Origin: Pseudoflavitalea sp. G-6-1-2
GTDB lineage: Bacteria; Bacteroidota; Bacteroidia; Chitinophagales; Chitinophagaceae
NCBI RefSeq assembly: GCF_012927185.1
Contig: NZ_JABBGB010000001.1
Coordinates: 2,046,001 to 2,110,000 of the forward strand
Length of the DNA: 64,000 nucleotides
Direction: 5' to 3'
The position numbers and the translations under genes are program-made. Under the pieces are notes generated by a model. That model saw only the letters and a list, made by a program, of their open reading frames with translations. It was not told the DNA's origin and did no database searches. This document shows, piece after piece, positions 1-8,425 of the stretch; the stretch's first letter is position 1; the number at the start of each line of letters is the position of its first letter.

Positions 1-1
1 G

Positions 2-3000
2 ATAGTAGCCGGACTGATTTTCTTCGGAGTCAGCGCCGTGAAAAAGATCAAGGTAGACATCTTCCCTCAGATGAATCTTCCCGTGATCTATCTCTCGCAC
101 CCATACGGAGGATTCACTCCTTCGCAGATGGAAGCATATTTCGGAAAACAATATATCAATGTACTGTTGTATGTGAATGGTGTTAAAGCCATCGAGACCA
201 AGAATATCTCCGGTCTCACATTGATGAAAATATCTTTTTATCCCGGTACCAATATGGCGCAGGCAGCAGCGGAGCTGAGTGCATTCAGCAATCGCGCGCA
301 GGCCATCTTCCCTCCGGGGTCGCAACCTCCGTTCATCATCCGCTTCGATGCATCCACGCTTCCTGTTGGGCAGCTGGTACTGCGAAGCGATGTTCGGTCG
401 AATAACGAACTGATGGATCTGGCGAACGTGTATGTGCGATCTGCCTTTACCTCCATTCCAGGTCTGGTTGGTTCTCCTCCTTTTGGCGGAAACCTCCGAA
501 CCATTGTGATAAAGGCCGATCCTGAACTGATGCGATCACATAACCTTACACCAGATCAGCTGGTGGAATCGCTGCGGCTGAACAACCAGGCAACTCCTTC
601 GGGCAACGTGAGAATAGGAGACTACAACTATTTCACGCCCAGCAATACCACTGTTAAGAACATCAAAGATTTCGAGAACATTCCTTTGTTCAAAGGCAGT
701 GCACATAACCTGTTTCTGCGCGATGTTGCTACTGTGGAAGATGGTGCTGATATCACCATGGGGTATGCACAGGTGAACGGCAAACGATCTGTGTACATCA
801 GCATTGGAAAATCCGCCGATGCGAGCACATGGGAAGTGGTGCAGAAACTGAAAGCCAACCTCCCGAAATTTCAGGCACAGCTGCCGGAAGATGTGCACCT
901 CAGTTATGAATTCGATCAGAGCGTATATGTGATCAATGCCGTGAAGAGCCTGATCAGCGAAGGCATCATCGGCGCCATTCTTACCGGCCTGATGGTGTTA
1001 CTCTTCCTCGGAGACTCGCGCGGGGCGCTGATTGTAATTCTTACCATTCCTACATCGATCATATCTGGTGTGTTGTTTCTGCAACTGTTTGGACAAACCA
1101 TCAATATCATGACGTTGAGTGGCCTTTCACTCGCCATCGGCATATTGGTGGATGAGAGTACGGTAACCATAGAAAATATTCACCAGCATCTAGATATGGG
1201 CAAGCCGAAATCGCTCGCCATCTGGGATGCGTGTAAGGAGATCGCCTTTCCCAAACTGCTGATCCTGCTCTGTATTCTCGCGGTGTTTGCACCGGCGCTG
1301 AGCATGGACGGCATTCCGGGTTCGCTCTTCCTGCCGCTCTCACTCGCGATCGGTTTCTCCATGATCACCAGCTATATTCTGAGCCAGACTTTCGTACCCG
1401 TGATGGCCAACTGGCTGATGAAGTCACACGCACACGGACCGAAGAAAAAGAAAAACAAAAAGGGAAAGCAAGCCATGACGGAAGATGAAGCCGCGTTTGC
1501 AGCAGCAGACCTCAGTGCAGCTTCGGAATCCGATACCTGGGATCAGAAAAAAGTATTGGTGGAACGTGAAGACAGCAACCGCGACGGAAAGATCAGTGTG
1601 TTCGAAAGATTCCGCGCACGCTTCCTTCGGTTTATCGACAGATTGCTGCCTGTGCGCAAACCCGTAGTGGGACTGTATCTGATACTGGTGCTTGGTGGCG
1701 CCTGGTTAATGCTGAACGGAATCGGAAGAGATGTATTGCCGAAAGTGAACGGAAGTCAGTTTCAGGTTCGCTTCCGTGCACCGGACGGAACAAGAATTGA
1801 ACGCACAGAAGAGAAGGTGGTGAAGGCTCAGGCAATACTGGCCGAAATGGTAGGAAAAGAAAATATCGGCATCACTTCTGCATTCATCGGACAACACCCG
1901 GGCCTGTTTTCGATTGCGCCTATCTATCTGTTCATGGGTGGTCCGCATGAAGCGGTATTGCAGGTGAGTTTGCGCGAAGGTTATCATGTGAATATGGATC
2001 AGCTGAAAGAGCAACTGCGCGCCAGGATCGGAGAACAGATACCAGATCTGCGCATGAGCTTCGAGCCGATTGAACTTACAGACAAGATACTGAGTCAGGG
2101 TTCACCTACACCAGTGGAAGTTCGCCTCAGCGGAAGAAACAAAAAGCTGAACGAAGAGTATGCCAGTAAAGTGGTGGAGAAGCTGAAAGCCATTCCTTAC
2201 CTGCGCGATGTGCAGATAGCACAGAGCATCAAGTATCCTTCGCTGAAGATCAATATCGACCGGGTGCGTGCAGCGCAGCTGGGAGTGGATCTGGCCGATG
2301 TAAGCCGGAGCCTCATCACCAGCACATCATCAAGCCGTTACACCGAAAAGAGTGTATGGCTCGATGAAAAGGCCGGTCTCAGCTACAGTGTTCAGGTACA
2401 GATTCCGGAACATAAAATGACGGATCTGAACAGTATTGGCGAGATACCTGTTCTAAAGAATATGCCGCGCCCCATTCTCAGCGATGTAGCCAGTATCGAA
2501 CCCGATACCACTTACGGAGAGAATGATAACCTTGGCGCCATGCCCATCCTTTCTGTAACAGCCAATATCAATGGAAAGGATCTCGGTTCGGCAACAAAAG
2601 ACGTGAAAGCGGCGCTGGCAACGATAGGAGAATTGCCCAGAGGATTAAACATCGAGCCGATTGGTATGAGCACTGTGCTGACAGAAACGCTGGATAACCT
2701 GCAGTCGGGCCTGATAGTTGCCATCATTGTGATATTCCTGATGCTGGCAGCCAACTACCAGAGTTTCAAAGTATCGTTCGTTGTGCTGAGTACAGTGCCG
2801 GCGGTATTGCTCGGTGCATTGGGACTGCTGATGCTCACAGGATCGACACTGAACCTGCAATCGTACATGGGCATCATTATGAGTGTAGGGGTGTCTATCG
2901 CCAATGCGGTACTGCTGATCACCAATGCGGAACATCTCCGCAAACACAGTGGCAATGCGCTTTCTGCGGCACGCGAAGCAGCAGCGCTGAGGCTTCGTCC

Positions 3001-3262
3001 GATTTTGATGACGAGTGTGGCCATGATCGCAGGCATGATTCCGATGGCAACCGGATTAGGTGAAGGAGGAGAACAAACCGCACCGCTCGCAAGAGCAGTA
3101 ATTGGCGGACTCGCCGCTTCTACCATCGCAGCCCTCGTAATGTTGCCGCTGGTATTTGCCTGGGTGATGGGCAAAACATCTACAGCATCAGTATCACTCG
3201 ACCCAACCGATAAAGAAAGTAAACATTTTATATCTACTTTGTATGAGAGCAATCAACCATAA
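2..3262 (+). CDS. RND-family efflux transporter, inner-membrane subunit (5' truncated)
   Basis: Proton-driven resistance-nodulation-division pump of the inner membrane. The reading frame is open from base 2, so the true start lies before the window; the GTG at 38 is internal, since the family begins with a membrane helix just before the (V/I)DIFP motif seen here. The usual order is visible: periplasmic porter region, helices with the TM4 motif GILVDESTVTIENI, a long charged cytoplasmic loop, a second porter region and the last six helices. AcrB has Asp-Asp in TM4 and a Lys in TM10. Here the TM4 pair is Asp-Glu (1151-1156) and the TM10 Lys position is Ala (codon 2900-2902). The cytoplasmic loop carries a Lys-rich run and a canonical EF-hand loop (1571-1606). 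The next gene, the periplasmic adaptor, starts inside the last codons (20-base overlap). Substrate unknown; it could be an HAE- or HME-like branch. Confidence 0.93.
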   Translation: MVAGLIFFGVSAVKKIKVDIFPQMNLPVIYLSHPYGGFTPSQMEAYFGKQYINVLLYVNGVKAIETKNISGLTLMKISFYPGTNMAQAAAELSAFSNRAQAIFPPGSQPPFIIRFDASTLPVGQLVLRSDVRSNNELMDLANVYVRSAFTSIPGLVGSPPFGGNLRTIVIKADPELMRSHNLTPDQLVESLRLNNQATPSGNVRIGDYNYFTPSNTTVKNIKDFENIPLFKGSAHNLFLRDVATVEDGADITMGYAQVNGKRSVYISIGKSADASTWEVVQKLKANLPKFQAQLPEDVHLSYEFDQSVYVINAVKSLISEGIIGAILTGLMVLLFLGDSRGALIVILTIPTSIISGVLFLQLFGQTINIMTLSGLSLAIGILVDESTVTIENIHQHLDMGKPKSLAIWDACKEIAFPKLLILLCILAVFAPALSMDGIPGSLFLPLSLAIGFSMITSYILSQTFVPVMANWLMKSHAHGPKKKKNKKGKQAMTEDEAAFAAADLSAASESDTWDQKKVLVEREDSNRDGKISVFERFRARFLRFIDRLLPVRKPVVGLYLILVLGGAWLMLNGIGRDVLPKVNGSQFQVRFRAPDGTRIERTEEKVVKAQAILAEMVGKENIGITSAFIGQHPGLFSIAPIYLFMGGPHEAVLQVSLREGYHVNMDQLKEQLRARIGEQIPDLRMSFEPIELTDKILSQGSPTPVEVRLSGRNKKLNEEYASKVVEKLKAIPYLRDVQIAQSIKYPSLKINIDRVRAAQLGVDLADVSRSLITSTSSSRYTEKSVWLDEKAGLSYSVQVQIPEHKMTDLNSIGEIPVLKNMPRPILSDVASIEPDTTYGENDNLGAMPILSVTANINGKDLGSATKDVKAALATIGELPRGLNIEPIGMSTVLTETLDNLQSGLIVAIIVIFLMLAANYQSFKVSFVVLSTVPAVLLGALGLLMLTGSTLNLQSYMGIIMSVGVSIANAVLLITNAEHLRKHSGNALSAAREAAALRLRPILMTSVAMIAGMIPMATGLGEGGEQTAPLARAVIGGLAASTIAALVMLPLVFAWVMGKTSTASVSLDPTDKESKHFISTLYESNQP

Positions 3263-4376
3263 CCACCTGATCATAGCCTGCGGACTGCTGACCTTCGCTA
3301 TCAGCAGCTGCAATTCCACTGAAGGAAAAACAACCGGAGAAAAACCGGCCGCAGCCGCTTCCGCGCCTGTACCTGCAGTGGAAGTAATTGCACTGGAGCG
3401 CGGACAATTATCAACTTCACTGCAACTCCCCGGAGAGCTCACTGCTTATCAGACAGTGGATCTCTATGCGAAAGAAAACAGCTACGTAAGAAAATTATAC
3501 GCAGATATCGGAACCGAAGTGAAAGAAGGACAACTGCTGGTATCGCTCGATGCACCTGAGCTGAACTCCAGGCTGGCAGCCGCTTCCAGCAAACTGAAAT
3601 CGCAGGAGGCATTGTACACCGCCAGCAATGCATTGTACAAACGCCTCTACGAAACCAGCAAAACACCCGGTACCATTTCGCCCAATGATCTCGAACAGGC
3701 GGAAGCCAGACGCGATGCAGACATGGCGCAACTCGAAGCAGCGAAAGCATCTTACAAAGAAGTGGCCATCATCCGCGACTACCTCGAAATACGCGCACCA
3801 TTTTCCGGTATCGTAACTGCTCGTAACGTAAACACGGGCGCGTATGTGGGACCTGCAGGAAAAGGATCTGCCTTGCCGCTCTTCACAGTGCAAACGCAGC
3901 AGCATCTTCGTCTGGCAGTAGCCATCCCCGAAGCATGGACGAGTTTCATCGAGAAACAAAACGAAGTGAAGTTTCAGGTGAAAGCGCTTCCCGGCCGCAT
4001 CTTCTCTGCAAAGATCATCAGACAGGCAGGTGCACTCGACGACAGGCTCCGCGCGGAAAGAGTAGAAATGGATGTGATCAATAACGATCGTAAATTATTA
4101 CCTGGCATGATTGCTGAAGTGAAGATGCCGCTGCCCGGAAAAGACAGTACCTTCATAGTCCCCAAATCAGCCGTGGTAACATCTTCTGAACGCGTATTCG
4201 TAATCCGCATCGAAAACGGCAAATCCGTTTGGGTTGATGTGCAGAAGGGGCGTGAAGCCGATGGTAAAACGGAGATCTTCGGCGCACTGCAGCCCGGCGA
4301 TCAGCTGGTGAAAACAGGCAGCGAAGAGATTCGCAACGGATCTGATGTAAAGAACACCAAACCGGCCAAACAATAA
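3243..4376 (+). CDS. RND efflux periplasmic adaptor (membrane-fusion) lipoprotein
   Basis: HlyD/AcrA-type adaptor that joins the RND pump to an outer-membrane channel. A signal peptide ends in the lipobox AISSC with Cys23. The first half of the barrel-sandwich hybrid follows (about 60-100, with VRKLYADIGTEVKEGQLLVSL), then an alpha-hairpin of heptad-like helices rich in Ala, Leu and Lys (about 105-175), then the second half of the sandwich (IRAPFSGIVTARNVNTGAYV) and beta-barrel and membrane-proximal domains. The start overlaps the transporter gene by 20 bases, so the two are probably translationally coupled. No TolC-like outer-membrane factor follows; it may lie upstream of the window or be encoded elsewhere. 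Length of 377 residues is normal for the family. Confidence 0.93.
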   Translation: MRAINHNHLIIACGLLTFAISSCNSTEGKTTGEKPAAAASAPVPAVEVIALERGQLSTSLQLPGELTAYQTVDLYAKENSYVRKLYADIGTEVKEGQLLVSLDAPELNSRLAAASSKLKSQEALYTASNALYKRLYETSKTPGTISPNDLEQAEARRDADMAQLEAAKASYKEVAIIRDYLEIRAPFSGIVTARNVNTGAYVGPAGKGSALPLFTVQTQQHLRLAVAIPEAWTSFIEKQNEVKFQVKALPGRIFSAKIIRQAGALDDRLRAERVEMDVINNDRKLLPGMIAEVKMPLPGKDSTFIVPKSAVVTSSERVFVIRIENGKSVWVDVQKGREADGKTEIFGALQPGDQLVKTGSEEIRNGSDVKNTKPAKQ

Positions 4377-4405
4377 CCTGATCTTATAAAACACAAATCA
4401 ATATC

Positions 4406-5389
4406 ATGAAGTATCGTACACTGGGAAAAACAGGCGAGAAATTATCCGCAATCGGATTGGGTTGTATGGGAATGAGTTTCGCATACGGACCCTCCGATGA
4501 TGCTGAATCGATTGCTACATTAGAAAAGGCACTGGATCTCGGAATCAATTTCTGGGATACTGCAGACATGTACGCAAATGGAGTGAATGAAGAACTGATC
4601 TCCAATGTGCTTGTACCAAACAGACAAAAAGTATTCCTCGCAACCAAATTCGGATTCCGTACCAAAGAGGATGGAAGTTATTATATCGATGGATCACCCG
4701 CGCACATCAAAACTGCTGTGGAAGCCAGTTTACGCAGATTGAAAACAGATGTGATAGATCTTTACTATGCACACCGCATCGATCCTACTGTACCGGTTGA
4801 AGAAACGGTAGGAGCAATGGCTCAGCTGGTGAAAGAAGGGAAAGTTCGTTATCTCGGCCTGAGCGAATGTTCTGCGGAATCGCTGAGAAAAGCGAATGCT
4901 GTGCATCCGATTGCTGCTTTGCAGAGTGAGTTCAATCTGATAACACGTGATGTGCAGGAGAATGGAATTTTGGCTGCTGTGCGCGAACTGGGTGTAACCT
5001 TTGTTCCATACAGTCCGCTTGCGCGTGGCATGATCACTGCAACAGTTACCACAGATGATCTCGCTGCAGATGATTTCCGCAGAACCCTGCCACGTTTTGC
5101 AGAAGAGAATCTGGCTGCCAATAAGCTGATGGTAGAACGATTTGCAGCATTGGCAAAAACAAAGAATGCAACACCGGCACAGTTGTCTATTGCATGGGTA
5201 CTGTCGCAGGGAGAGGATATCATTCCGATTCCCGGTACCAAGCAGAGAAAGTACCTGATAGAGAATGCAGGTGCAGTGGATATTGAGCTTACCAAAGAAG
5301 ATCTCGCTGAGATCGATGCACTGGTGAGAGCCAATCCTATTTTGGGTGGAAGATATACCGAGGCTTCAATGAAGCTGGTGAATCATTAA
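4406..5389 (+). CDS. Aldo/keto reductase
   Basis: NADPH-dependent oxidoreductase of the aldo/keto reductase superfamily with a TIM-barrel fold, probably cytoplasmic. The N-terminal motif ([22 protein letters not shown]) is typical of the AKR group that contains YajO-like and pyridoxal-reductase-like enzymes. The catalytic tetrad can be placed at Asp51, Tyr56, Lys81 and His123. The cofactor-binding tail [19 protein letters not shown] is present. At 327 residues it is full length. It starts 29 bases after the efflux adaptor gene and may be co-transcribed with it, but nothing in the sequence ties it to efflux. It ends just before a strong terminator shared with the opposite-strand gene. Substrate cannot be told from sequence. 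Confidence 0.93.
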   Translation: MKYRTLGKTGEKLSAIGLGCMGMSFAYGPSDDAESIATLEKALDLGINFWDTADMYANGVNEELISNVLVPNRQKVFLATKFGFRTKEDGSYYIDGSPAHIKTAVEASLRRLKTDVIDLYYAHRIDPTVPVEETVGAMAQLVKEGKVRYLGLSECSAESLRKANAVHPIAALQSEFNLITRDVQENGILAAVRELGVTFVPYSPLARGMITATVTTDDLAADDFRRTLPRFAEENLAANKLMVERFAALAKTKNATPAQLSIAWVLSQGEDIIPIPGTKQRKYLIENAGAVDIELTKEDLAEIDALVRANPILGGRYTEASMKLVNH

Positions 5390-5417
5390 TCCCGCATCTA
5401 TGTCGATAAAAAAGAAA

Positions 5418-5447
5418 GCCGCTCCGGTTTGGAGCGGCTTTTCTTTT
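5418..5447. terminator. Bidirectional intrinsic terminator
   Basis: Perfect 8-bp stem GCCGCTCC/GGAGCGGC (5418-5425 and 5431-5438) with a 5-nt loop, followed by a T-run on the plus strand and preceded by an A-rich run that serves the minus strand. It lies between the convergent aldo/keto reductase gene and the small gene that ends at 5447. Confidence 0.85.
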
Positions 5448-5749
5448 TACAGCACCGGACGAACTGAATCAATGGACTTCAGCACTTCGATCTGAGGTGC
5501 TCCAATCAATCCGCTTGCATCGCGCTGCTGCTGAAATGCGAGGAATGATGGAACCGATAACACTGCTTTCTGAATATCTTCATTTGTATGATGCGAAATA
5601 TGGGTGAAAGTATTTCCATCATTGGAAGTGTAAACTGCATATTGAAATCCTTCCATCTTTTTAAAATCCTCCATGAATTTCTGGATGTTCTGAAGATTCT
5701 GCTGAGCAAAAGATGCTTTAACTGTGTAAGTAACTTTAACTGTGATCAT
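5447..5749 (-). CDS. Small protein with likely dimeric alpha/beta-barrel (ABM-like) fold
   Basis: A 100-residue protein starting MITVKVTYTVKASF. The frame is open further upstream, but that stretch overlaps the preceding gene and is not protein-like, so the ATG at 5749 is preferred. The pattern of strand, helix (QNLQNIQKFMEDFKKM), strands (FQYAVYTSNDGNTFTHIS), helix and a last strand (PQIEVLKSIDSV) fits the ferredoxin-like fold of antibiotic-biosynthesis-monooxygenase-type proteins. The fold assignment is an inference and no catalytic function is claimed. It follows the small membrane gene by 11 bases on the same strand, so the two probably form an operon. Confidence 0.75.
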   Translation of the reverse strand: MITVKVTYTVKASFAQQNLQNIQKFMEDFKKMEGFQYAVYTSNDGNTFTHISHHTNEDIQKAVLSVPSFLAFQQQRDASGLIGAPQIEVLKSIDSVRPVL

Positions 5750-5760
5750 ATGTGTTGTTT

Positions 5761-5979
5761 TTATTTTTTGAAACGATCGATGATGCTGAAATAAAAAGGA
5801 AGAATGAAATAATACACAACCGGAACTGCGATGAGTGTAAGTATCAGTGTTTTCACCGGTAAGGGAAAATTTTCTATCCACTCGCCCAGTAAGTAGAGCA
5901 ATACGGTGATCAGCGGGTAGATCGCCAGCCAGATCAGTACCGGTGTAAGATGTTTGGATGGTTGTTTATTGTTTGCCAT
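5761..5979 (-). CDS. Small two-helix membrane protein of unknown function
   Basis: Encodes 72 residues from the ATG at 5979 (MANNKQPSKHLTP). It has two hydrophobic segments (about residues 12-31 and 43-65) and ends with a charged IDRFKK tail, consistent with an inner-membrane hairpin protein. The frame is open upstream to 6069, but those residues are not membrane-like or conserved-looking. It lies 11 bases upstream of the ABM-like gene on the same strand. No family recognised; a similar layout (small membrane protein plus ABM-like protein) gives no clear functional hint. Confidence 0.65.
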   Translation of the reverse strand: MANNKQPSKHLTPVLIWLAIYPLITVLLYLLGEWIENFPLPVKTLILTLIAVPVVYYFILPFYFSIIDRFKK

Positions 5980-6086
5980 GTTGAGTGCTTTTATATTGTT
6001 GCTTTGATATAATAATGCGCGGGGGAATCCGGATTGGACAGTGGGCAGCAACTTTTTTTTCAGCAGCATGGCAATGCATAAAAAAA

Positions 6087-6102
6087 GGGGCCAGCTGGCC
6101 CC
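6087..6102 (-). terminator. Intrinsic terminator after murQ
   Basis: Perfect palindrome GGGGCCAGCTGGCCCC; on the minus strand it is followed by a run of T (the A-run at 6080-6086). It sits 24 bases beyond the murQ stop codon and separates murQ from the two small genes downstream. Confidence 0.85.
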
Positions 6103-6125
6103 TTCGACTTTCTCATGTGCGCAAA

Positions 6126-6938
6126 TTATGCGTTCTCGATCGCGCGTTTAACGCTGCCATTTTTCAGCAGCAGCGCTTTAGCTTTTTCATAATCAGTCCA
6201 TTTCAGTTTATCCATGATCATTTTTGTTCCCCTGTCTACCAGCTTTTCGTTGGTGAGCTGCATGTTCACCATTTTATTGTCTTCCACTCTTCCCAGCTGA
6301 ATCATTACGGTTGTAGAGATCATGTTGAGGATGAGCTTCTGGGAGGTACCGCTTTTCATGCGGGTGCTTCCGGTAACAAACTCCGGACCAACCACACATT
6401 CAACCGGATAGTCGGCAGCAGCGCTGAGCGGCGAGCCGGGGTTGTTGGTGATGGAACCGGTGGCGATGCCATGTTCGCGGCAGGCTTTCAGTGCTTCGAT
6501 CACGTAAGGAGTAGTGCCGCTGGCAGCGATGCCAACCACTACATCGTTCGCGTTCACGTTGTGCGCCTGTAAGTCGAGCCAGCCCTGAGTTTTGCTGTCT
6601 TCCGCATTTTCAACGGCCTGCAGAATGGCTTTGGAACCACCGGCAATGATGGCTACCACCATTCCATGAGGAACGCCGAAAGTAGGAGGGCATTCGCTGG
6701 CGTCTACTACGGCGAGTCGGCCGCTGGTGCCGGCACCGATGTAGAACAGTCGTCCGCCTGCGAGCATTTTGTCTGCAATCACTTCAACCAGTTGCCGGAT
6801 CTGCGGAATGGCTTTTTCCACAGCGTTGGGAACGGTCTTGTCTTCTTCATTGATATGCCCCAGGATCTCATTGATAGACATTTCCTCAAGGTGACGGTAC
6901 TTGCTGGTTGACTCTGTGACTTTCAAAAACTCAGACAT
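6126..6938 (-). CDS. murQ: N-acetylmuramic acid 6-phosphate etherase
   Basis: Cleaves the lactyl ether of MurNAc-6-phosphate to give GlcNAc-6-phosphate and D-lactate during recycling of peptidoglycan sugars, in the cytoplasm. The SIS domain is clear, with the sugar-phosphate motif YIGAGTSGRLAVVDASECPP and the family's two acidic catalytic positions at Glu82 (SEC) and Glu113 (AEDS). Later motifs GIAASGTTPYV and GSTRMKSGTSQKLILNM are also intact. At 270 residues it is shorter than the roughly 300 of the E. coli enzyme, lacking part of the C-terminal helices; similar lengths are usual in Bacteroidota. It lies downstream of the SusC/SusD pair on the same strand, with a long hairpin between, which hints at but does not prove that the receptor pair imports cell-wall sugars. 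Confidence 0.95.
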   Translation of the reverse strand: MSEFLKVTESTSKYRHLEEMSINEILGHINEEDKTVPNAVEKAIPQIRQLVEVIADKMLAGGRLFYIGAGTSGRLAVVDASECPPTFGVPHGMVVAIIAGGSKAILQAVENAEDSKTQGWLDLQAHNVNANDVVVGIAASGTTPYVIEALKACREHGIATGSITNNPGSPLSAAADYPVECVVGPEFVTGSTRMKSGTSQKLILNMISTTVMIQLGRVEDNKMVNMQLTNEKLVDRGTKMIMDKLKWTDYEKAKALLLKNGSVKRAIENA

Positions 6939-7006
6939 GGGTAAAACGGGATTTGAATAATTGGAATGGATGTTTGATTAATGATGTAAAAAATGCTGTA
7001 GTGTTT

Positions 7007-7068
7007 CATGAAAAGGCGCAAAACAACCAAAACCAATAACCAAAACAGATCGTTTGCGCCTTTTCATG
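7007..7068 (-). terminator. Long-loop inverted repeat between SusD gene and murQ
   Basis: Perfect 16-bp inverted repeat: CATGAAAAGGCGCAAA at 7007-7022 and its complement at 7053-7068, with a 30-nt loop rich in ACCAA units. It starts 9 bases beyond the SusD-like stop codon. It may be a terminator or mRNA-stabilising hairpin that uncouples murQ from susCD; the T-run after it on the minus strand is weak. Confidence 0.6.
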
Positions 7069-7077
7069 ATGAGTATG

Positions 7078-8403
7078 TTATTTCACCGGGTCTTTCGGTG
7101 TGTTAGGATTGTTGTCTCTCTCTCTGAACGGATATGGAACGTACATTCGGCCGGCCTGACCATCATCGATCATACCGAATCTGCGCATGTCGTTGAGTTT
7201 CATGCCCGTCATGTAAAGCTCGATGCAACGGTTGCGGTAGATCTCTTTCAGCAGTGCTGCCTCTGTGACAGAGCCTGCATATGGAGGCAGGTCAGCACCG
7301 ATGCCATACACATCGCCAGCTGCTTTCTTGGTAAGCACCTTGTTCAGTTCTGTAATAGCTCCAGCAATGTCAGGCGTTGATTTTCTGATCATGGCTTCAG
7401 CCTTGATCAGCATTATTTCACCAGGTAGATAGTAGGGTACAGCTGTAGAAGAGGTTAAATAGAAACCATTGATTCTAAATCGTGGTGCTTTTTCTGTTTC
7501 AGTTTTGATTCTGATATGGAACAGTATTCTTTTATCAGTCTTATCTGGCTCAATGGCTTGTGGAAGAAGCCCTAATGTTGAATCTACCGGCTGGAACATA
7601 TTGTTGGGGCCGGTTGCTGATTCAAATACAGGGTTGATGGCGGGGCTTACAAAGTTCATTACAGACTTTGCACCCAGATCAACTTTGTTGGCTGCTTCGA
7701 GGGCTGCATCATAATCACCGGCAAACAATGAGTACCTGGCTTTGAGTGCGTAAAGAGTGTTTGTAAGGGATATATCTGCCGGGAGCCTTGCCAGCACCTG
7801 CGTGCTGGGAGCGTTGGCGGTAACTGCAGCAATAGCGCTATTCAGCACATTTACAGCTTTTTTCCAGCCATCCACATTGGTAATGAAACCTGCATGACCA
7901 TCGATTGCTGTGATAGTGTCCGGAACATGGTCCCAGAAGTTTGCCATATTGCCGAGTGCGAGGGCTTTGTAAATAGAAGCGAATGCAACCAGTCCTGAGC
8001 CATATGCTTTATCAGTGGTGGTATTGCCATAATTGATAACGTTGTTGGCGTCGAAAATGATCTTGTTGGAATTGTACCAGATATTGTTGAGTACATTATT
8101 GGTTCCATCCACATTGTTCTTTCCGAGGCTCAGCTGATATTCGCCGATATTACCCTGATTGAGCAGAAAGGTTTCTTTTGTAAGCAGACTGTTTGCATCA
8201 ACAATCGCATACAGAGAGCTTGCCTGGCCGGAAGTATAAAGGCGCTGAAGGCCCACTGCTGCACCTGCTGCAGTGATGGGATTTTTGTAAACCACCTCTT
8301 GCGGCGTTTCGTTCGGATTGTCGAAATCCTTTTTGCATCCTGTAGCTGCAACTGCCAGCATGGACAGAACGTATATGGAGTTTTTGATTTGCATCTTTTT
8401 CAT
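7078..8403 (-). CDS. RagB/SusD-family nutrient-uptake outer-membrane lipoprotein
   Basis: Surface lipoprotein that caps a SusC-type porin and binds the ligand. The ATG at 8403 gives MKKMQIKNSIYVLSMLAVAATGC with lipobox Cys23; the upstream in-frame extension lacks a signal peptide. TPR-like helical segments follow, and the C-terminal part has the family's motifs (PYYLPGEIMLIKAEAMIRK, and EIYRNRCIELYMTGMKLNDMRRFG). With 441 residues it is at the short end of the family. It begins 22 bases after the SusC-like gene, the normal susC-susD order. The ligand cannot be read from sequence; the murQ gene downstream makes muropeptide or amino-sugar ligands a reasonable guess only. Confidence 0.93.
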   Translation of the reverse strand: MKKMQIKNSIYVLSMLAVAATGCKKDFDNPNETPQEVVYKNPITAAGAAVGLQRLYTSGQASSLYAIVDANSLLTKETFLLNQGNIGEYQLSLGKNNVDGTNNVLNNIWYNSNKIIFDANNVINYGNTTTDKAYGSGLVAFASIYKALALGNMANFWDHVPDTITAIDGHAGFITNVDGWKKAVNVLNSAIAAVTANAPSTQVLARLPADISLTNTLYALKARYSLFAGDYDAALEAANKVDLGAKSVMNFVSPAINPVFESATGPNNMFQPVDSTLGLLPQAIEPDKTDKRILFHIRIKTETEKAPRFRINGFYLTSSTAVPYYLPGEIMLIKAEAMIRKSTPDIAGAITELNKVLTKKAAGDVYGIGADLPPYAGSVTEAALLKEIYRNRCIELYMTGMKLNDMRRFGMIDDGQAGRMYVPYPFRERDNNPNTPKDPVK

Positions 8404-8425
8404 ACAATGATTTTTGATGGTTGGA

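Noticed and set aside
7078-8403. Start of the SusD-like protein 26 codons further upstream (8481)
   Set aside because: The extension overlaps the susC-like 3' end and would hide the lipoprotein signal peptide.
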